A stretch of 36,526 nucleotides of DNA, from assembly GCA_022360955.1 (NCBI GenBank), contig JAKSBV010000380.1, forward strand, positions 1 through 36,526, written 5' to 3'. Origin of the DNA: Bacillota bacterium. Its GTDB lineage: Bacteria > Bacillota > Clostridia > SK-Y3. Below the pieces are notes generated by a model. It was not told the DNA's origin, made no database searches, and saw only the letters and a list, made by a program, of their open reading frames with translations. Below, piece by piece: positions 1-9,184 of this stretch (positions are counted from its first letter, which is position 1; every line of letters begins with the position of its first letter). The position numbers were made by a program, and so were the translations under genes.

Positions 1-882
1 AAAGGGGAGACCATTGAGGAGATCACCGGGTGTGCAAAGGTGATGAGAAAAAGGGCGGAAAGCATTTCACCGCAGTCAGCGTATTATATAGATACCTGCG
101 GGACGGGGGGAGACGGTGCAAACACCTTTAATATATCAACCGCAGTGGCCTTTGTAGCTGCGGCAGGGGGCGCGGTTGTTGCCAAGCACGGTAACCGGTC
201 CGTATCGAGCAAAAGCGGCAGCGCCGACGTACTGGAAGCCTTAGGCGTCAATTTGAATCTGTCGCCGGTGCAGATCAAAGAATGCATTGAAAAAGTAAAC
301 ATAGGGTTTATGTTTGCGCCCCAATTTCACAAATCCATGAAATATGCCGCTGCCCCGAGAAAAGAGCTGGGTATCCGAACCATCTTCAATATTTTGGGGC
401 CGCTGGCCAACCCTGCTTCTGCAAAAGGCCAAATCCTCGGTGTCTTTGACGGCAAACTGACCCGCCCGCTTACGGCCGTCCTTCAAAACCTGGGCGTAGA
501 GAGGGCGATGGTGGTGCACGGCGAGGATGGTCTTGACGAAATAACGCTTACAGGGAATACGACGGTTTGTGAGTTAAAGGACGATCACATGACGGAATAT
601 GTTGTCGATCCCGGACAATACGGCTTTACGTTATGTTTGGCGGAAGACCTTAAAGGCGGGGATGCCCGGGAGAATGCAGAGATGATATTGGATATCTTCT
701 CCGGCAAACAGGGATTTCCGCTGGATATTGTGGTATTAAACAGTGCAGCAGCATTATACGTCGGAAAGAAGGCCGAAAGTCTGGGCGAAGGAGTTGTAAA
801 AGCAAAGGAACTGATTAAAAGCGGGAAAGCGATGGAGAAATTGCAGGAATTTATCAGATTTACCAATCGTAAAGCAGCATAA
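1..882 (+). CDS. trpD: Anthranilate phosphoribosyltransferase, 5'-partial
   Basis: Transfers the phosphoribosyl group of PRPP to anthranilate, the second committed step of tryptophan synthesis, in the cytoplasm. The frame is open from base 1 (it begins KGETIEEITG), so the ATG at 40 is internal. About 45 N-terminal residues lie outside the window. Family motifs visible are DTCGTGGDG (PRPP-binding glycine loop), KHGNRSVSSKSGSADVLEALG, and FAPQFHKSMKYAAAPRKELG followed by FNILGPLANP, all intact. It is the first visible gene of a trp operon in the order D-C-F-B-A. An 86-base spacer to trpC holds a weak GGGAAT/ATTCCC hairpin (896-915) without a T-run, so read-through is likely. Identification is secure from motifs and context. 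Confidence 0.96.
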   Translation, partial: KGETIEEITGCAKVMRKRAESISPQSAYYIDTCGTGGDGANTFNISTAVAFVAAAGGAVVAKHGNRSVSSKSGSADVLEALGVNLNLSPVQIKECIEKVNIGFMFAPQFHKSMKYAAAPRKELGIRTIFNILGPLANPASAKGQILGVFDGKLTRPLTAVLQNLGVERAMVVHGEDGLDEITLTGNTTVCELKDDHMTEYVVDPGQYGFTLCLAEDLKGGDARENAEMILDIFSGKQGFPLDIVVLNSAAALYVGKKAESLGEGVVKAKELIKSGKAMEKLQEFIRFTNRKAA

Positions 883-968
883 CGGTAAAAGGCAAGGGAA
901 TTTGGGACCATTCCCCAATATGTTGTCGGCAGGATGGCTCCATATCCCCTAAGAGGGAGTGAGATATA

Positions 969-1757
969 ATGATTTTAGATAGAATTGTGGCCTATAAGAA
1001 AAAACAAATAGAGATGGAAAAGCAAGTGGTATCTATGGAGCAGTTAAAGGAGAAATTGAGACATCACCGGCCCGGCACGAGGGATTTTTACAATGCATTG
1101 AACAAACCGGGGGAGATTGCGGTGATAGCAGAGGTGAAGAAAGCTTCTCCTTCCAAGGGGATCATCTGCCATGATTTTAATCCCGTTCAAATCGCCCACA
1201 CCTATTACAAAAATGAGGTTGAAGCGATTTCCGTATTGACGGAAAAACAGTTTTTTATGGGTGCTGACGAATATCTGCAAAGCATCCGTCAAAATGTGCC
1301 GACGCCTCTTTTGCGAAAGGATTTTATCATAGATTGCTGGCAGATTTACCAATCGAAGATGTTGGGAGCCGATGCCATTTTACTCATCGTTTCCATCCTG
1401 GATGACGAACAATTGAAGAAATTTCAAATTGTTGCAGGGATTCTCGGCATGGCCTGCTTGGTGGAAGTGCACAACGAGCAGGAGGTAGAAAGAGCGCTGT
1501 TGTCCGGTGCCAAGGTTATAGGCATTAATAACAGGAACCTTAAAACCTTTGAAGTATCTCTGCGGACAACGGAAAAGTTGATCGGCCTTATACCGGAAGA
1601 CGTATTAGTGGTGAGTGAAAGCGGCATTAAGGACGGCAGGGATCTCAACTTTCTGAAACAGCAGGGTGTGGGCGCCGTATTAATCGGAGAGACATTGGTG
1701 AAGCATGGGCATATCTCTCAAACATTGAGGGAATTGCGTTGCGGAGTAGGGGTGTAG
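969..1757 (+). CDS. trpC: Indole-3-glycerol phosphate synthase
   Basis: Closes the pyrrole ring: CdRP is converted to indole-3-glycerol phosphate with loss of CO2 and water. The 262 residues form a single TIM barrel of usual length. Seen are the N-terminal ILDRIVAYKKKQI helix, IAEVKKASPSKG (catalytic lysine loop), LLRKDFIID, AILLIVSIL, LVEVHNEQE, IGINNRNLKTFEV, and the C-terminal phosphate-binding VVSESGI and AVLIGETLV. The ATG at 969 follows GAGGGAGTGA. It is not fused to trpF, unlike the E. coli arrangement; trpF is a separate gene starting 5 bases downstream. The product feeds TrpA, three genes further on. Confidence 0.97.
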   Translation: MILDRIVAYKKKQIEMEKQVVSMEQLKEKLRHHRPGTRDFYNALNKPGEIAVIAEVKKASPSKGIICHDFNPVQIAHTYYKNEVEAISVLTEKQFFMGADEYLQSIRQNVPTPLLRKDFIIDCWQIYQSKMLGADAILLIVSILDDEQLKKFQIVAGILGMACLVEVHNEQEVERALLSGAKVIGINNRNLKTFEVSLRTTEKLIGLIPEDVLVVSESGIKDGRDLNFLKQQGVGAVLIGETLVKHGHISQTLRELRCGVGV

Positions 1758-1762
1758 TAGAC

Positions 1763-2377
1763 ATGGCGAAGGTAAAAATATGCGGATTAACCGGAATGGA
1801 AGACATACACCTGATCAATAGGTTTCAGCCCGATTATGCGGGATTCGTTTTTGCAGACAGCCGGCGAAAGATAACCCCTTATCTTGCAAGGGAAATGATT
1901 CGGGTATTATCTCCGTCCGTCAAAAAGGTCGGTGTCTTTGTGAATGAACCTGCAGAGACGGTGAATGAAATCAGTGAGTTGTGCGAACTGGATATCGTGC
2001 AGCTGCATGGGGAGGAAACCCCCTATTATTGCACATTGATTAACAGGCCGATCTGGAAAGCAGTAAGAATGAAAAATATCGACAGCTTGAAAGAGGCTGA
2101 TGACTACCCGGTGGCAGGTATCTTGCTCGATACTTTTTCAAAGAACGCCTATGGCGGAACCGGCAAGACCTTTGATTGGAATATGATAACCGCAGTAAAA
2201 CACAAGATTATTTTGGCCGGCGGATTAAGTGACGCCAATGCTGCGAAAGCCATCAGCCGAGTTCGGCCCTATTGTGTAGATGTGAGCAGCAGTGTGGAGA
2301 CGGACGGCGTCAAAGACGGTGTGAAAATAAAAGCTTTTATTGATATAGTGCGAATGGGGGAGAAGATGTATGGATAA
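1763..2377 (+). CDS. trpF: Phosphoribosylanthranilate isomerase
   Basis: Catalyses the Amadori rearrangement of phosphoribosylanthranilate to CdRP, the substrate of TrpC. The sequence is a small TIM barrel of 204 residues. Motifs are [13 protein letters not shown] (catalytic Cys), [49 protein letters not shown] (catalytic Asp region) and the phosphate-binding [10 protein letters not shown] and [14 protein letters not shown]. The frame is open from 1739, but the ATG at 1763 is chosen because AGGGGTG lies 8 bases before it and [10 protein letters not shown] is the normal family start. It begins 5 bases after the trpC stop and overlaps trpB by 8 bases, implying translational coupling. Confidence 0.95.
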   Translation: MAKVKICGLTGMEDIHLINRFQPDYAGFVFADSRRKITPYLAREMIRVLSPSVKKVGVFVNEPAETVNEISELCELDIVQLHGEETPYYCTLINRPIWKAVRMKNIDSLKEADDYPVAGILLDTFSKNAYGGTGKTFDWNMITAVKHKIILAGGLSDANAAKAISRVRPYCVDVSSSVETDGVKDGVKIKAFIDIVRMGEKMYG

Positions 2378-3560
2378 CGAAAGGGGCAGGTTCGGAACAT
2401 TCGGCGGGCAATATGTAGCTGAGACATTGATGAACGCGCTGATAGCGCTGGAAAAAAGCTATTGCCGCTATAAAGATGATCCGGCCTTTCAAAAGGAGCT
2501 GACCTATTATTTGACGGAATACAGCGGCCGGGAAACACCTCTGTATTATGCCCAAAGACTCACGGAATACTTGGGCGGAGGCCGGATTTATCTTAAAAGA
2601 GAAGATTTGAATCATACGGGGGCCCATAAAATCAACAATGTCCTAGGACAGATTTTGCTGGCAAAAAAAATGGGCAAAACCAGGATAATTGCGGAAACAG
2701 GGGCAGGACAGCACGGTGTTGCGACGGCAACGGCAGCGGCCATGTTCGGTCTGCAGTGTGAAGTGTATATGGGAGAAGAGGATGTGCAACGGCAGGCCTT
2801 AAATGTTTTTAGAATGAACCTGCTGGGGGCCAAAGTAAATCCTGTCCGTTCCGGCACACGTACTTTAAAAGATGCAACCAATGAAGCCATAAGAGATTGG
2901 GTCGCCCATGCAGAAGATACGTTTTACGTTATCGGTTCGGTGGTGGGCCCGCACCCCTATCCGATGATGGTACGTGATTTTCAGCGTATCATCGGAGACG
3001 AAGTGAAAAAGCAGATACTTGCAATGGAGAACCGTTTACCCGATTATATTATTGCCTGTGTAGGGGGCGGCAGTAATGCGATGGGCATCTTTTATCCTTT
3101 TATGGAGGATAGGGATGTCAAGCTGGTCGGCGCGGAAGCGGCCGGATTAGGCATTGAAACCGGGGAGCATGCTGCAACGCTGGCTGAAGGAAAAATCGGG
3201 GTGCTTCACGGGATGATGTCCTATTTTTTACAGGATGAAGACGGGCAGATCAATCCGCCCTACTCTATTTCCGCCGGATTGGATTATCCCGGCATAGGCC
3301 CGGAACACGCTTTTTTGCGGGATAGCGGAAGGGCCGAATATGTGAGTGTCACCGATAAGGAGGCGTTGGCCGCTTTTAAGCTGCTGGCGGAACTGGAAGG
3401 GATTATTCCCGCGCTGGAAAGCGCTCACGCTATCGCTCATGCGGTAAAATGCTGCCCTGCGACCCGTAAAGACGAGATCATCGTTGTGAATTTATCCGGC
3501 AGAGGCGATAAGGATGTTTATACGGTATCACGAGCATTGGAGGGAAATCCGAATGAATAG
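2370..3560 (+). CDS. trpB: Tryptophan synthase beta chain
   Basis: PLP enzyme that condenses indole, channelled from TrpA, with serine to give tryptophan in an alpha2-beta2 complex. At 396 residues it is the normal TrpB1 length. The N-terminal [16 protein letters not shown] is canonical. HTGAHKINN places the PLP lysine at about residue 87, as in Salmonella Trp[22 protein letters not shown] (phosphate cup) and LSGRGDKD are all present. The ATG at 2370 lies 7 bases after GGGGGAG and overlaps the end of trpF; the end in turn overlaps trpA by 8 bases. No defect is seen. Confidence 0.98.
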   Translation: MDNERGRFGTFGGQYVAETLMNALIALEKSYCRYKDDPAFQKELTYYLTEYSGRETPLYYAQRLTEYLGGGRIYLKREDLNHTGAHKINNVLGQILLAKKMGKTRIIAETGAGQHGVATATAAAMFGLQCEVYMGEEDVQRQALNVFRMNLLGAKVNPVRSGTRTLKDATNEAIRDWVAHAEDTFYVIGSVVGPHPYPMMVRDFQRIIGDEVKKQILAMENRLPDYIIACVGGGSNAMGIFYPFMEDRDVKLVGAEAAGLGIETGEHAATLAEGKIGVLHGMMSYFLQDEDGQINPPYSISAGLDYPGIGPEHAFLRDSGRAEYVSVTDKEALAAFKLLAELEGIIPALESAHAIAHAVKCCPATRKDEIIVVNLSGRGDKDVYTVSRALEGNPNE

Positions 3561-4344
3561 AATAGATCAGAAGTTTGAAGATTTGAGAGAAAGCAGCCAA
3601 AAAGCGCTGATTACCTATGTAACTGCCGGAGACCCGGAATTGGAGAGTACAAAAGCATTGGTGCTGGAGATGGCACAAAAAGGAGCCGATCTCATTGAAA
3701 TAGGGATTCCTTATTCCGATCCTGTGGCCGATGGGCCGGTGATTGAGAAAGCGGCACAACGAGCCCTCTCGCAAAAAATAAAAATCAAAGACATCATGGA
3801 GATAGTGAAAGAAATACGAAAAGCATCCCAAGTACCGCTGTTGTACCTGGTATATTTCAACTGCATACTGCAATATGGTGGGGAGGCCTTCGTATCCGAC
3901 TGTAAAAATGTAGGGATTGACGGCCTCATTGTGCCCGATCTTCCATTTGAAGAAAGCGGTGAGCTCCGGGCCATGGGAGAACAATATGATATCCGTATGA
4001 TCACGTTGATAGCCCCCACTTCCAAAGACAGAATTCAAAAAATAGTCCAGGGAGCCAAAGGATTTATTTACTGCATCTCATCTATGGGAGTCACCGGGAC
4101 GCGGGATCGTTTCAGCACAAACTTTATGGACTTTATTGAAGAGATAGGGAAGTACAGTGACATTCCCAAGGCCATCGGATTCGGCATCTCTACTCCGGCA
4201 CAAATCAGGCAGTTGAAAGACTATTGCGATGCAATGATTGTGGGCAGTGCCATTGTAAAGGTGATTGAGAAGTATGGCGATTCGGAGGGGCTGGTGCAGA
4301 AAGTAGGCGAATTTGTAGGGACGTTAAAAAAGGGCATGGCATAG
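3553..4344 (+). CDS. trpA: Tryptophan synthase alpha chain
   Basis: Cleaves indole-3-glycerol phosphate to indole and glyceraldehyde-3-phosphate, passing indole to TrpB. The sequence is a TIM barrel of 263 residues. From the ATG at 3553, catalytic Glu49 ([12 protein letters not shown]) and Asp60 (PVADGP) fall at the classic positions, which supports this start over the upstream in-frame 3514. GGAGGG lies 8 bases before the [17 protein letters not shown] and [11 protein letters not shown] (phosphate-binding loops) are intact. It is the last gene of the trp operon; a terminator begins within its final codons. Confidence 0.97.
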   Translation: MNRIDQKFEDLRESSQKALITYVTAGDPELESTKALVLEMAQKGADLIEIGIPYSDPVADGPVIEKAAQRALSQKIKIKDIMEIVKEIRKASQVPLLYLVYFNCILQYGGEAFVSDCKNVGIDGLIVPDLPFEESGELRAMGEQYDIRMITLIAPTSKDRIQKIVQGAKGFIYCISSMGVTGTRDRFSTNFMDFIEEIGKYSDIPKAIGFGISTPAQIRQLKDYCDAMIVGSAIVKVIEKYGDSEGLVQKVGEFVGTLKKGMA

Positions 4345-4373
4345 GGAGCTCTCCCTTTGTCCCGTGCCCTTTT
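4326..4373. terminator. trp operon terminator, convergent with glycosylase gene
   Basis: The inverted repeat AAAAAGGGCATGG / CCGTGCCCTTTT overlaps the end of trpA. Its U-rich right arm makes an intrinsic terminator, and the A-rich left arm lets it serve the convergent gene ending at 4395 as well. A smaller GGGAG/CTCCC hairpin sits in the loop. Confidence 0.8.
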
Positions 4374-4394
4374 GTAATCTCGTCTATATGTCTT

Positions 4395-5054
4395 CTAGGC
4401 TTCTTGTCTGGAAGGATAAGGACATTCCCGGTTTAAGAAGCATTGGTCGCAGCGCGGTTTTTTTCGGCAGCACTGTTTGGAATGGATGACAATCAGCGCA
4501 TGGTATTCATTAAAAAGCTGAAGGTCTTTATCCAGATTCTGTTCAAATATTTGCCGAAAGTCGTCGTATTCGTCCGGCACCGTCCGGCCTAGTCTTTTGA
4601 ACAGTCTTCTTGTATATGCATCGATGACAAAGATAGGCTTATCCAATGCATATAACAGGATAGAGTCGGCCGTCTCTTTACCGATCCCGTTTACAGCGAG
4701 CAATTCATGCCGTAATGCGGCCATATCCATGCGTTTTAAGCGGGTTAACGAAAAGTCCTTTTGGTGAAACCAATTCAAAAAGTTTTTAATTCTTTTGGCT
4801 TTAATGTTGAAAAAGCCGCTTGGTTTGATAAGCTGGCTTAATTTTTCCGCATTCATTTCAAATATAAGCTCGGGTTTCAGAAAAGGTCTCAAGCCATTCA
4901 ACGCTTTCTCTACATTTTCCCAGGCCGTATTTTGTGTCAGAATCGCACCGATCATGACTTCAAAGGCAGTATCCGCCGGCCACCAATTTTGAGGACCGTA
5001 ATATTGATATAATTTCTCATAGACCGCTTTAATATTTAGGTCGCTCTGCTGCAT
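4395..5054 (-). CDS. EndoIII-superfamily DNA glycosylase, MagIII-like
   Basis: A 219-residue helix-hairpin-helix base-excision glycosylase. The HhH is VNGIGKETADSI, followed by VIDAYTRRL, which carries the catalytic Asp of the superfamily. The C-terminus has a C-X6-C-X2-C-X5-C [4Fe-4S] cluster (CCRKKPRCDQCFLNREC). In classical Nth the motif reads GVGRKTAN with the lyase lysine. Here the aligned residue is Glu, with Lys one position earlier, as I recall for the 3-methyladenine glycosylase MagIII branch. I therefore infer a monofunctional alkyl-base glycosylase rather than a thymine-glycol glycosylase/AP lyase. The ATG start has GGGGGG upstream. The gene is convergent with trp and divergent from smc. 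Confidence 0.85.
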   Translation of the reverse strand: MQQSDLNIKAVYEKLYQYYGPQNWWPADTAFEVMIGAILTQNTAWENVEKALNGLRPFLKPELIFEMNAEKLSQLIKPSGFFNIKAKRIKNFLNWFHQKDFSLTRLKRMDMAALRHELLAVNGIGKETADSILLYALDKPIFVIDAYTRRLFKRLGRTVPDEYDDFRQIFEQNLDKDLQLFNEYHALIVIHSKQCCRKKPRCDQCFLNRECPYPSRQEA

Positions 5055-5099
5055 CCCAATCCCCCCATTCTAGTGTGCACTATCTTTCTCATTAGCCCT

Positions 5100-5129
5100 A
5101 TTATAAATGAAACATATAATGAAATGCAA
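5100..5129 (-). promoter_or_regulatory. Sigma-A promoter for the glycosylase gene
   Basis: On the minus strand, TTGCAT (5124-5129), an 18-base spacer and a perfect TATAAT (5100-5105) lie about 45 bases upstream of the ATG at 5054. A small TAGTG-tg-CACTA palindrome (5072-5083) lies just downstream of the predicted start point. Confidence 0.65.
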
Positions 5130-5261
5130 GCACATTGCAGAAAGCTGAGGGATGAAAATGCTAAAACAGCGTATGAGCTATTCTTTATGCTAAAACAATT
5201 TGAATCCTCCAAAACTAATTATTCATTATTCACTATTCATTATTAATTTTCTCCGTCCATA

Positions 5262-5289
5262 TTGCCATTTTAGGATTTTATGTTAGAAT
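5262..5289 (+). promoter_or_regulatory. Sigma-A promoter for smc
   Basis: TTGCCA (5262-5267), a 16-base spacer and TAGAAT (5284-5289) lie about 50 bases upstream of the smc start. Just before it is an AT-rich run of ATTCATTATT-like tandem words (5218-5250), a common Clostridia intergenic repeat type. Confidence 0.5.
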
Positions 5290-5339
5290 GATATAGAGTG
5301 ATAAAAATTGGCAATTGAACAAATACGAGGTGTTTGAAT

Positions 5340-8300
5340 GTGTATTTAAAGATGTTGGAAATTCAGGGATTTAAATCTTTTCCCGATAAAATAAAATTAG
5401 AATTCGGACAAGGCATTACTTCGATTGTGGGTCCCAATGGCAGCGGAAAAAGCAATATTTCCGATGCGGTACGATGGGTGATGGGCGAACAAAGTGTAAA
5501 GAATTTACGCGGAAGTAAAATGGAAGATATCATTTTTGCGGGCACGCAGGACAGAAAGGCGTTAGGCTTTGCAGAGGTATCTCTGACCTTGGATAACATA
5601 GATAAAATAGTGCCTATTGACTTCAATGAGGTGACGATCACGCGAAGGGTGTATCGGTCGGGAGAAAGCGAGTATTATATCAACAAGTCTTCCTGCCGTC
5701 TCAAAGACCTGCGCCAGCTCTTTATGGACACCGGATTGGGAAAAGAAGGCTATTCGATAGTCGGGCAGGGCCGAATAGATGAAATCCTCAGTACGAAATC
5801 GGAGGACCGAAGGCATGTGTTTGAAGAAGCGGCCGGTATTACAAAGTACAAATACCGGAAGCAAGAGGCCGAAAAGAAGCTTGAGCTCACCCGTCAGAAT
5901 TTGGTTCGAATAAAAGATATTATTACGGAACTGGAATTGCAAATTGAACCGCTGCAGGAACAGTCGGAGAAAGCAAAAAAATTCCTCACTTTGAAGGAAG
6001 AATTAAAGGTGCTGGAAATCAATGTTTCATTGCATGCCATCGAAAAGTTAAAAAAAGACCTGACCGAATTGGAAGAAAATTATCATTTGCTGCAATCCCA
6101 GTTTGATGATAATCAATCGGCGTTAAAACAGCTGGAGACAGAGATTGAAAAGCTGTATCAACAGGTAAAATCCAAAGAGGAAGAAATAGCCCAAGCGCGC
6201 CAAGACTTGCATAACGACGAAAAGCTTCTTGAACGATATAAAAATGATATTGAATTATTAAAAAATAATATTTTGAATAATGATGCCAATATTCATAAAA
6301 CGGATATGGAAGTACAACAGGTTGTGCTTAAAATTAAAAACTTGGAAACCGAATTGTCCGGTAAAAGCGGGTCCCTCGAAAAGCTGGTGCATTCAAAAGG
6401 AGAAATGCGGCATGCCCTTCATGCTTTGGAATCGGACAATGAAAAAGTGTTTGCGTTAATAGAAGCCGGCAACCAAGCCATTGATAGCTTGAAAAGCGAA
6501 TTAATCGAAAAAATGAATGAAGGATCTGAAAAAAAAGGTAAGATCAATAGTGTGAAGGTCCTGGAGGGCAATTTCAATGAGCGAAAAAAAGGGATTGAAA
6601 AGGATGTGGGCCAAAAGAATATAGATATCGAACGGGTGCAGTCTTTACTGGAAAAGCTGGAAAAGGATTTTGCGGCGAACGAAGAGTCCCTGCGGAAAAA
6701 TCAGGAGCTGCTCGCAGGATATCAGGCGAAACAGAGTGAGGAAAAGCAGCAATCGGAAAGATTGCGCGATGAGTATAACCGGCAGCTGGCACTGATGAAT
6801 GGGAAAATTTCGAAGAAAAAATTACTAAAGGATATGGAAAACGATTATGAAGGCTATTATAAAAGTGTGAAAAGCGTGCTTTTGGAATGGCAGAAGGGTT
6901 GTTTAAAGCACCTTCATATACATGGTCCGTTAACCCAATTGATTAAAGTGCCGAAAAATTATGTTACGGCCATTGAAACCGCCTTAGGGGCCGCGATGCA
7001 GCATATCGTCGTTGACAATGAGCAAGATGCAAAGACGGCTATAGGGTTTTTGAAAGCCAGACGCCTGGGGAGAGCCACTTTCTTACCGGTTTCGTCCGTT
7101 AAAGGAACAGTACTGCATTATGGCGATCAAATCAAGGATTTTCCGGGAAGCTTGGGAATTGCATCCCAGCTTATTGCGTTTGACGACCGGTATACGAACA
7201 TTGTCAATAACCTGCTCGGAAGAGTGGTTGTCGTTGAAAATATCGACCACGGTATCAAAATGGCACGGAAGTTTGGTTACAAATTCAGAATTGTGACCCT
7301 TGAAGGGGATATATTGAATCCGGGAGGTTCCATGACCGGAGGGAGTGTGAACAAATCAAGCGGTTTTTTAAGCCGGGCTAACGAGATTAAATCATTGGAC
7401 GGGGAAATAGTAAGGCTGCGTTCTGCCCTAAATGAGATTGAGAATAAGATAAAAGCCAAAGATACGGAAATGCAACGCATACATGCAAAACTTTCGGAAT
7501 CGGAGACAGGTATAAAAGAGTCGGAAAATGTTAAAATTAAGCTGGAATCGGAGCTTTTACACAATAACACCATTTATGACAATTTAATGACCAATCGGGC
7601 GGAATTGCTGAAAGAAAAAACGCAAGTGGAAGAGCAGATTGAGCATATCAGGAATGAAATGCTTGAGTTTTCAAACACTATTAAGGCATTGGAACAAGAT
7701 ATCCGGCAGATTGAGCATTCTATTTCCGAAAGACAGGCGTCTTATGCGGAAGAATTAGCGGAAAAAGAGCGTTTGGCCCAAGCCATTACAGAGCGCAAGA
7801 TGGCGCTGCATTCTCTGGAAAAGGATATCGAATTAACGGAAGAGCGTATTCGCACAATACAATTGGAGCTAAATACCTGTCAGAAGGATCAAACCCGGAA
7901 AGAGCACGAATGTTTAATGTTAAAGAAAAACAACGAAACCATCCGGGAAGAAATCGAGGAAAGAAATAAACAGATTCTGATCTGTGATGAGAATAAGCGG
8001 GGGATTCAGGAAAAGATTGAGCAGGCCATATCCGACAAAGTGGAAAAAGAGGGGCTCATAGAGCGTACACAGGTTTCACTCAAGGAGAAGAGAGAAAATA
8101 GTGCCGTCCTCCAGGACGGATATCGTAAAATTGAAAATAAAAAAATAAGAATAGAACTGGAATTGGAGAATACGATTAATAAACTGTGGGATGAATATGA
8201 GCAGACTTTTACCACTGCTTTGGCGTATAAAAAAGAAATAGACAATTTGGCTCAGGTCAAAAAAACCATTGCTGTGCTGAAAGATGAGATAAGAGCATTG

Positions 8301-8903
8301 GGAAATATCAATGTCAATGCTATTGAAGAATATAAAAACGTAAAAGAAAGATATGAATTTTTGTCGGGCCAGAGGGATGACCTGGAGGAAGCGGAAAAAT
8401 CTTTGGTCAAAATTATTGATGACATGGTAGTGTTGATGAATAAGCAGTTTTCGGAGAAATTTAAGATTATTAACCAGAATTTTAATTTGGTGTTTAATGA
8501 ATTATTTGGGGGAGGCCGGGCAGCCTTGAAGCTCTCCGAACCCGATAATATTTTGGAGAGCGGCATAGAGATTGAAGTGCAGCCTCCGGGGAAAAAGCTG
8601 CAGAATTTAATGCTGCTCTCAGGCGGGGAAAGGGCCTTTACCGCTATTGCACTATTATTTGCAATTTTGAAAGTACGGCCTACGCCCTTTTGCATTCTGG
8701 ATGAGATCGAAGCGGCATTGGACGATGCGAATGTTTATAGATTTGCGGAGTACTTGAAAAACTTTAGTCAGCAAACGCAATTTATTATTGTAACACATCG
8801 AAGGGGAACCATGGAAATGTCTGATGTTCTCTACGGTGTAACGATGCAGGAAAAAGGTGTGTCAAAGCTGCTGGCGCTGAAGATGGAAGAGATAGCTAGT
8901 TAG
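5340..8903 (+). CDS. smc: Chromosome segregation ATPase SMC
   Basis: ATP-driven loop-forming protein that condenses and segregates the chromosome with ScpA and ScpB. It has 1187 residues, the usual length. Walker A is GPNGSGKS (residues 31-38). Long coiled coils (about 170-500 and 680-1010) flank a hinge (about 530-670) containing GDILNPGGSMTGG. The signature LLSGGERAF is near 1092 and Walker B ILDEIEAALDD near 1119. GTG at 5340 is preferred to TTG at 5334 because GAGGTG (5327-5332) leaves 7 bases to the GTG but only 1 to the TTG, and the resulting MYLKMLEIQGFKSFPDK matches the family start. rnc, often just upstream of smc, is absent here; ftsY follows in the usual order. Confidence 0.97.
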   Translation: MYLKMLEIQGFKSFPDKIKLEFGQGITSIVGPNGSGKSNISDAVRWVMGEQSVKNLRGSKMEDIIFAGTQDRKALGFAEVSLTLDNIDKIVPIDFNEVTITRRVYRSGESEYYINKSSCRLKDLRQLFMDTGLGKEGYSIVGQGRIDEILSTKSEDRRHVFEEAAGITKYKYRKQEAEKKLELTRQNLVRIKDIITELELQIEPLQEQSEKAKKFLTLKEELKVLEINVSLHAIEKLKKDLTELEENYHLLQSQFDDNQSALKQLETEIEKLYQQVKSKEEEIAQARQDLHNDEKLLERYKNDIELLKNNILNNDANIHKTDMEVQQVVLKIKNLETELSGKSGSLEKLVHSKGEMRHALHALESDNEKVFALIEAGNQAIDSLKSELIEKMNEGSEKKGKINSVKVLEGNFNERKKGIEKDVGQKNIDIERVQSLLEKLEKDFAANEESLRKNQELLAGYQAKQSEEKQQSERLRDEYNRQLALMNGKISKKKLLKDMENDYEGYYKSVKSVLLEWQKGCLKHLHIHGPLTQLIKVPKNYVTAIETALGAAMQHIVVDNEQDAKTAIGFLKARRLGRATFLPVSSVKGTVLHYGDQIKDFPGSLGIASQLIAFDDRYTNIVNNLLGRVVVVENIDHGIKMARKFGYKFRIVTLEGDILNPGGSMTGGSVNKSSGFLSRANEIKSLDGEIVRLRSALNEIENKIKAKDTEMQRIHAKLSESETGIKESENVKIKLESELLHNNTIYDNLMTNRAELLKEKTQVEEQIEHIRNEMLEFSNTIKALEQDIRQIEHSISERQASYAEELAEKERLAQAITERKMALHSLEKDIELTEERIRTIQLELNTCQKDQTRKEHECLMLKKNNETIREEIEERNKQILICDENKRGIQEKIEQAISDKVEKEGLIERTQVSLKEKRENSAVLQDGYRKIENKKIRIELELENTINKLWDEYEQTFTTALAYKKEIDNLAQVKKTIAVLKDEIRALGNINVNAIEEYKNVKERYEFLSGQRDDLEEAEKSLVKIIDDMVVLMNKQFSEKFKIINQNFNLVFNELFGGGRAALKLSEPDNILESGIEIEVQPPGKKLQNLMLLSGGERAFTAIALLFAILKVRPTPFCILDEIEAALDDANVYRFAEYLKNFSQQTQFIIVTHRRGTMEMSDVLYGVTMQEKGVSKLLALKMEEIAS

Positions 8904-9184
8904 TTAGTGGGGAGTGGGGAGTTAGGAGTGGGGAGGAAAGCAGGATTCACCCGGTTTTCGGTGAAACGGGAACGACTTCCCTGTTCTGTATTCCGACCGG
9001 TAGAATAATATCTAAATAGATCAAGTATCGTACAACATACATACCGCATGAAGAGGAAGTCAATATAGAGAGATTGAAGAAATGGTTTGGATGTGGGGGG
9101 GGAATGAAAGTGTGAAGACTATCGACATATTTCTCTCCAACCCCCACGCCAAACGCCAAACTAAAAAAGGTGGGTATAAAGACT
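8904..9184. other. smc-ftsY spacer with G-rich repeats
   Basis: About 280 bases without a gene. It starts with iterated GTGGGGAGT words (8908-8937). Next is a small CCCG/CGGG hairpin with a TTT/AAA inner stem (8950-8970), and then a distant GACTTCC/GGAAGTC pair (8974 and 9056 regions). Near 9140 is ACGCCAAACGCCAAACT. No convincing promoter or terminator with a T-run was found. Confidence 0.5.
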
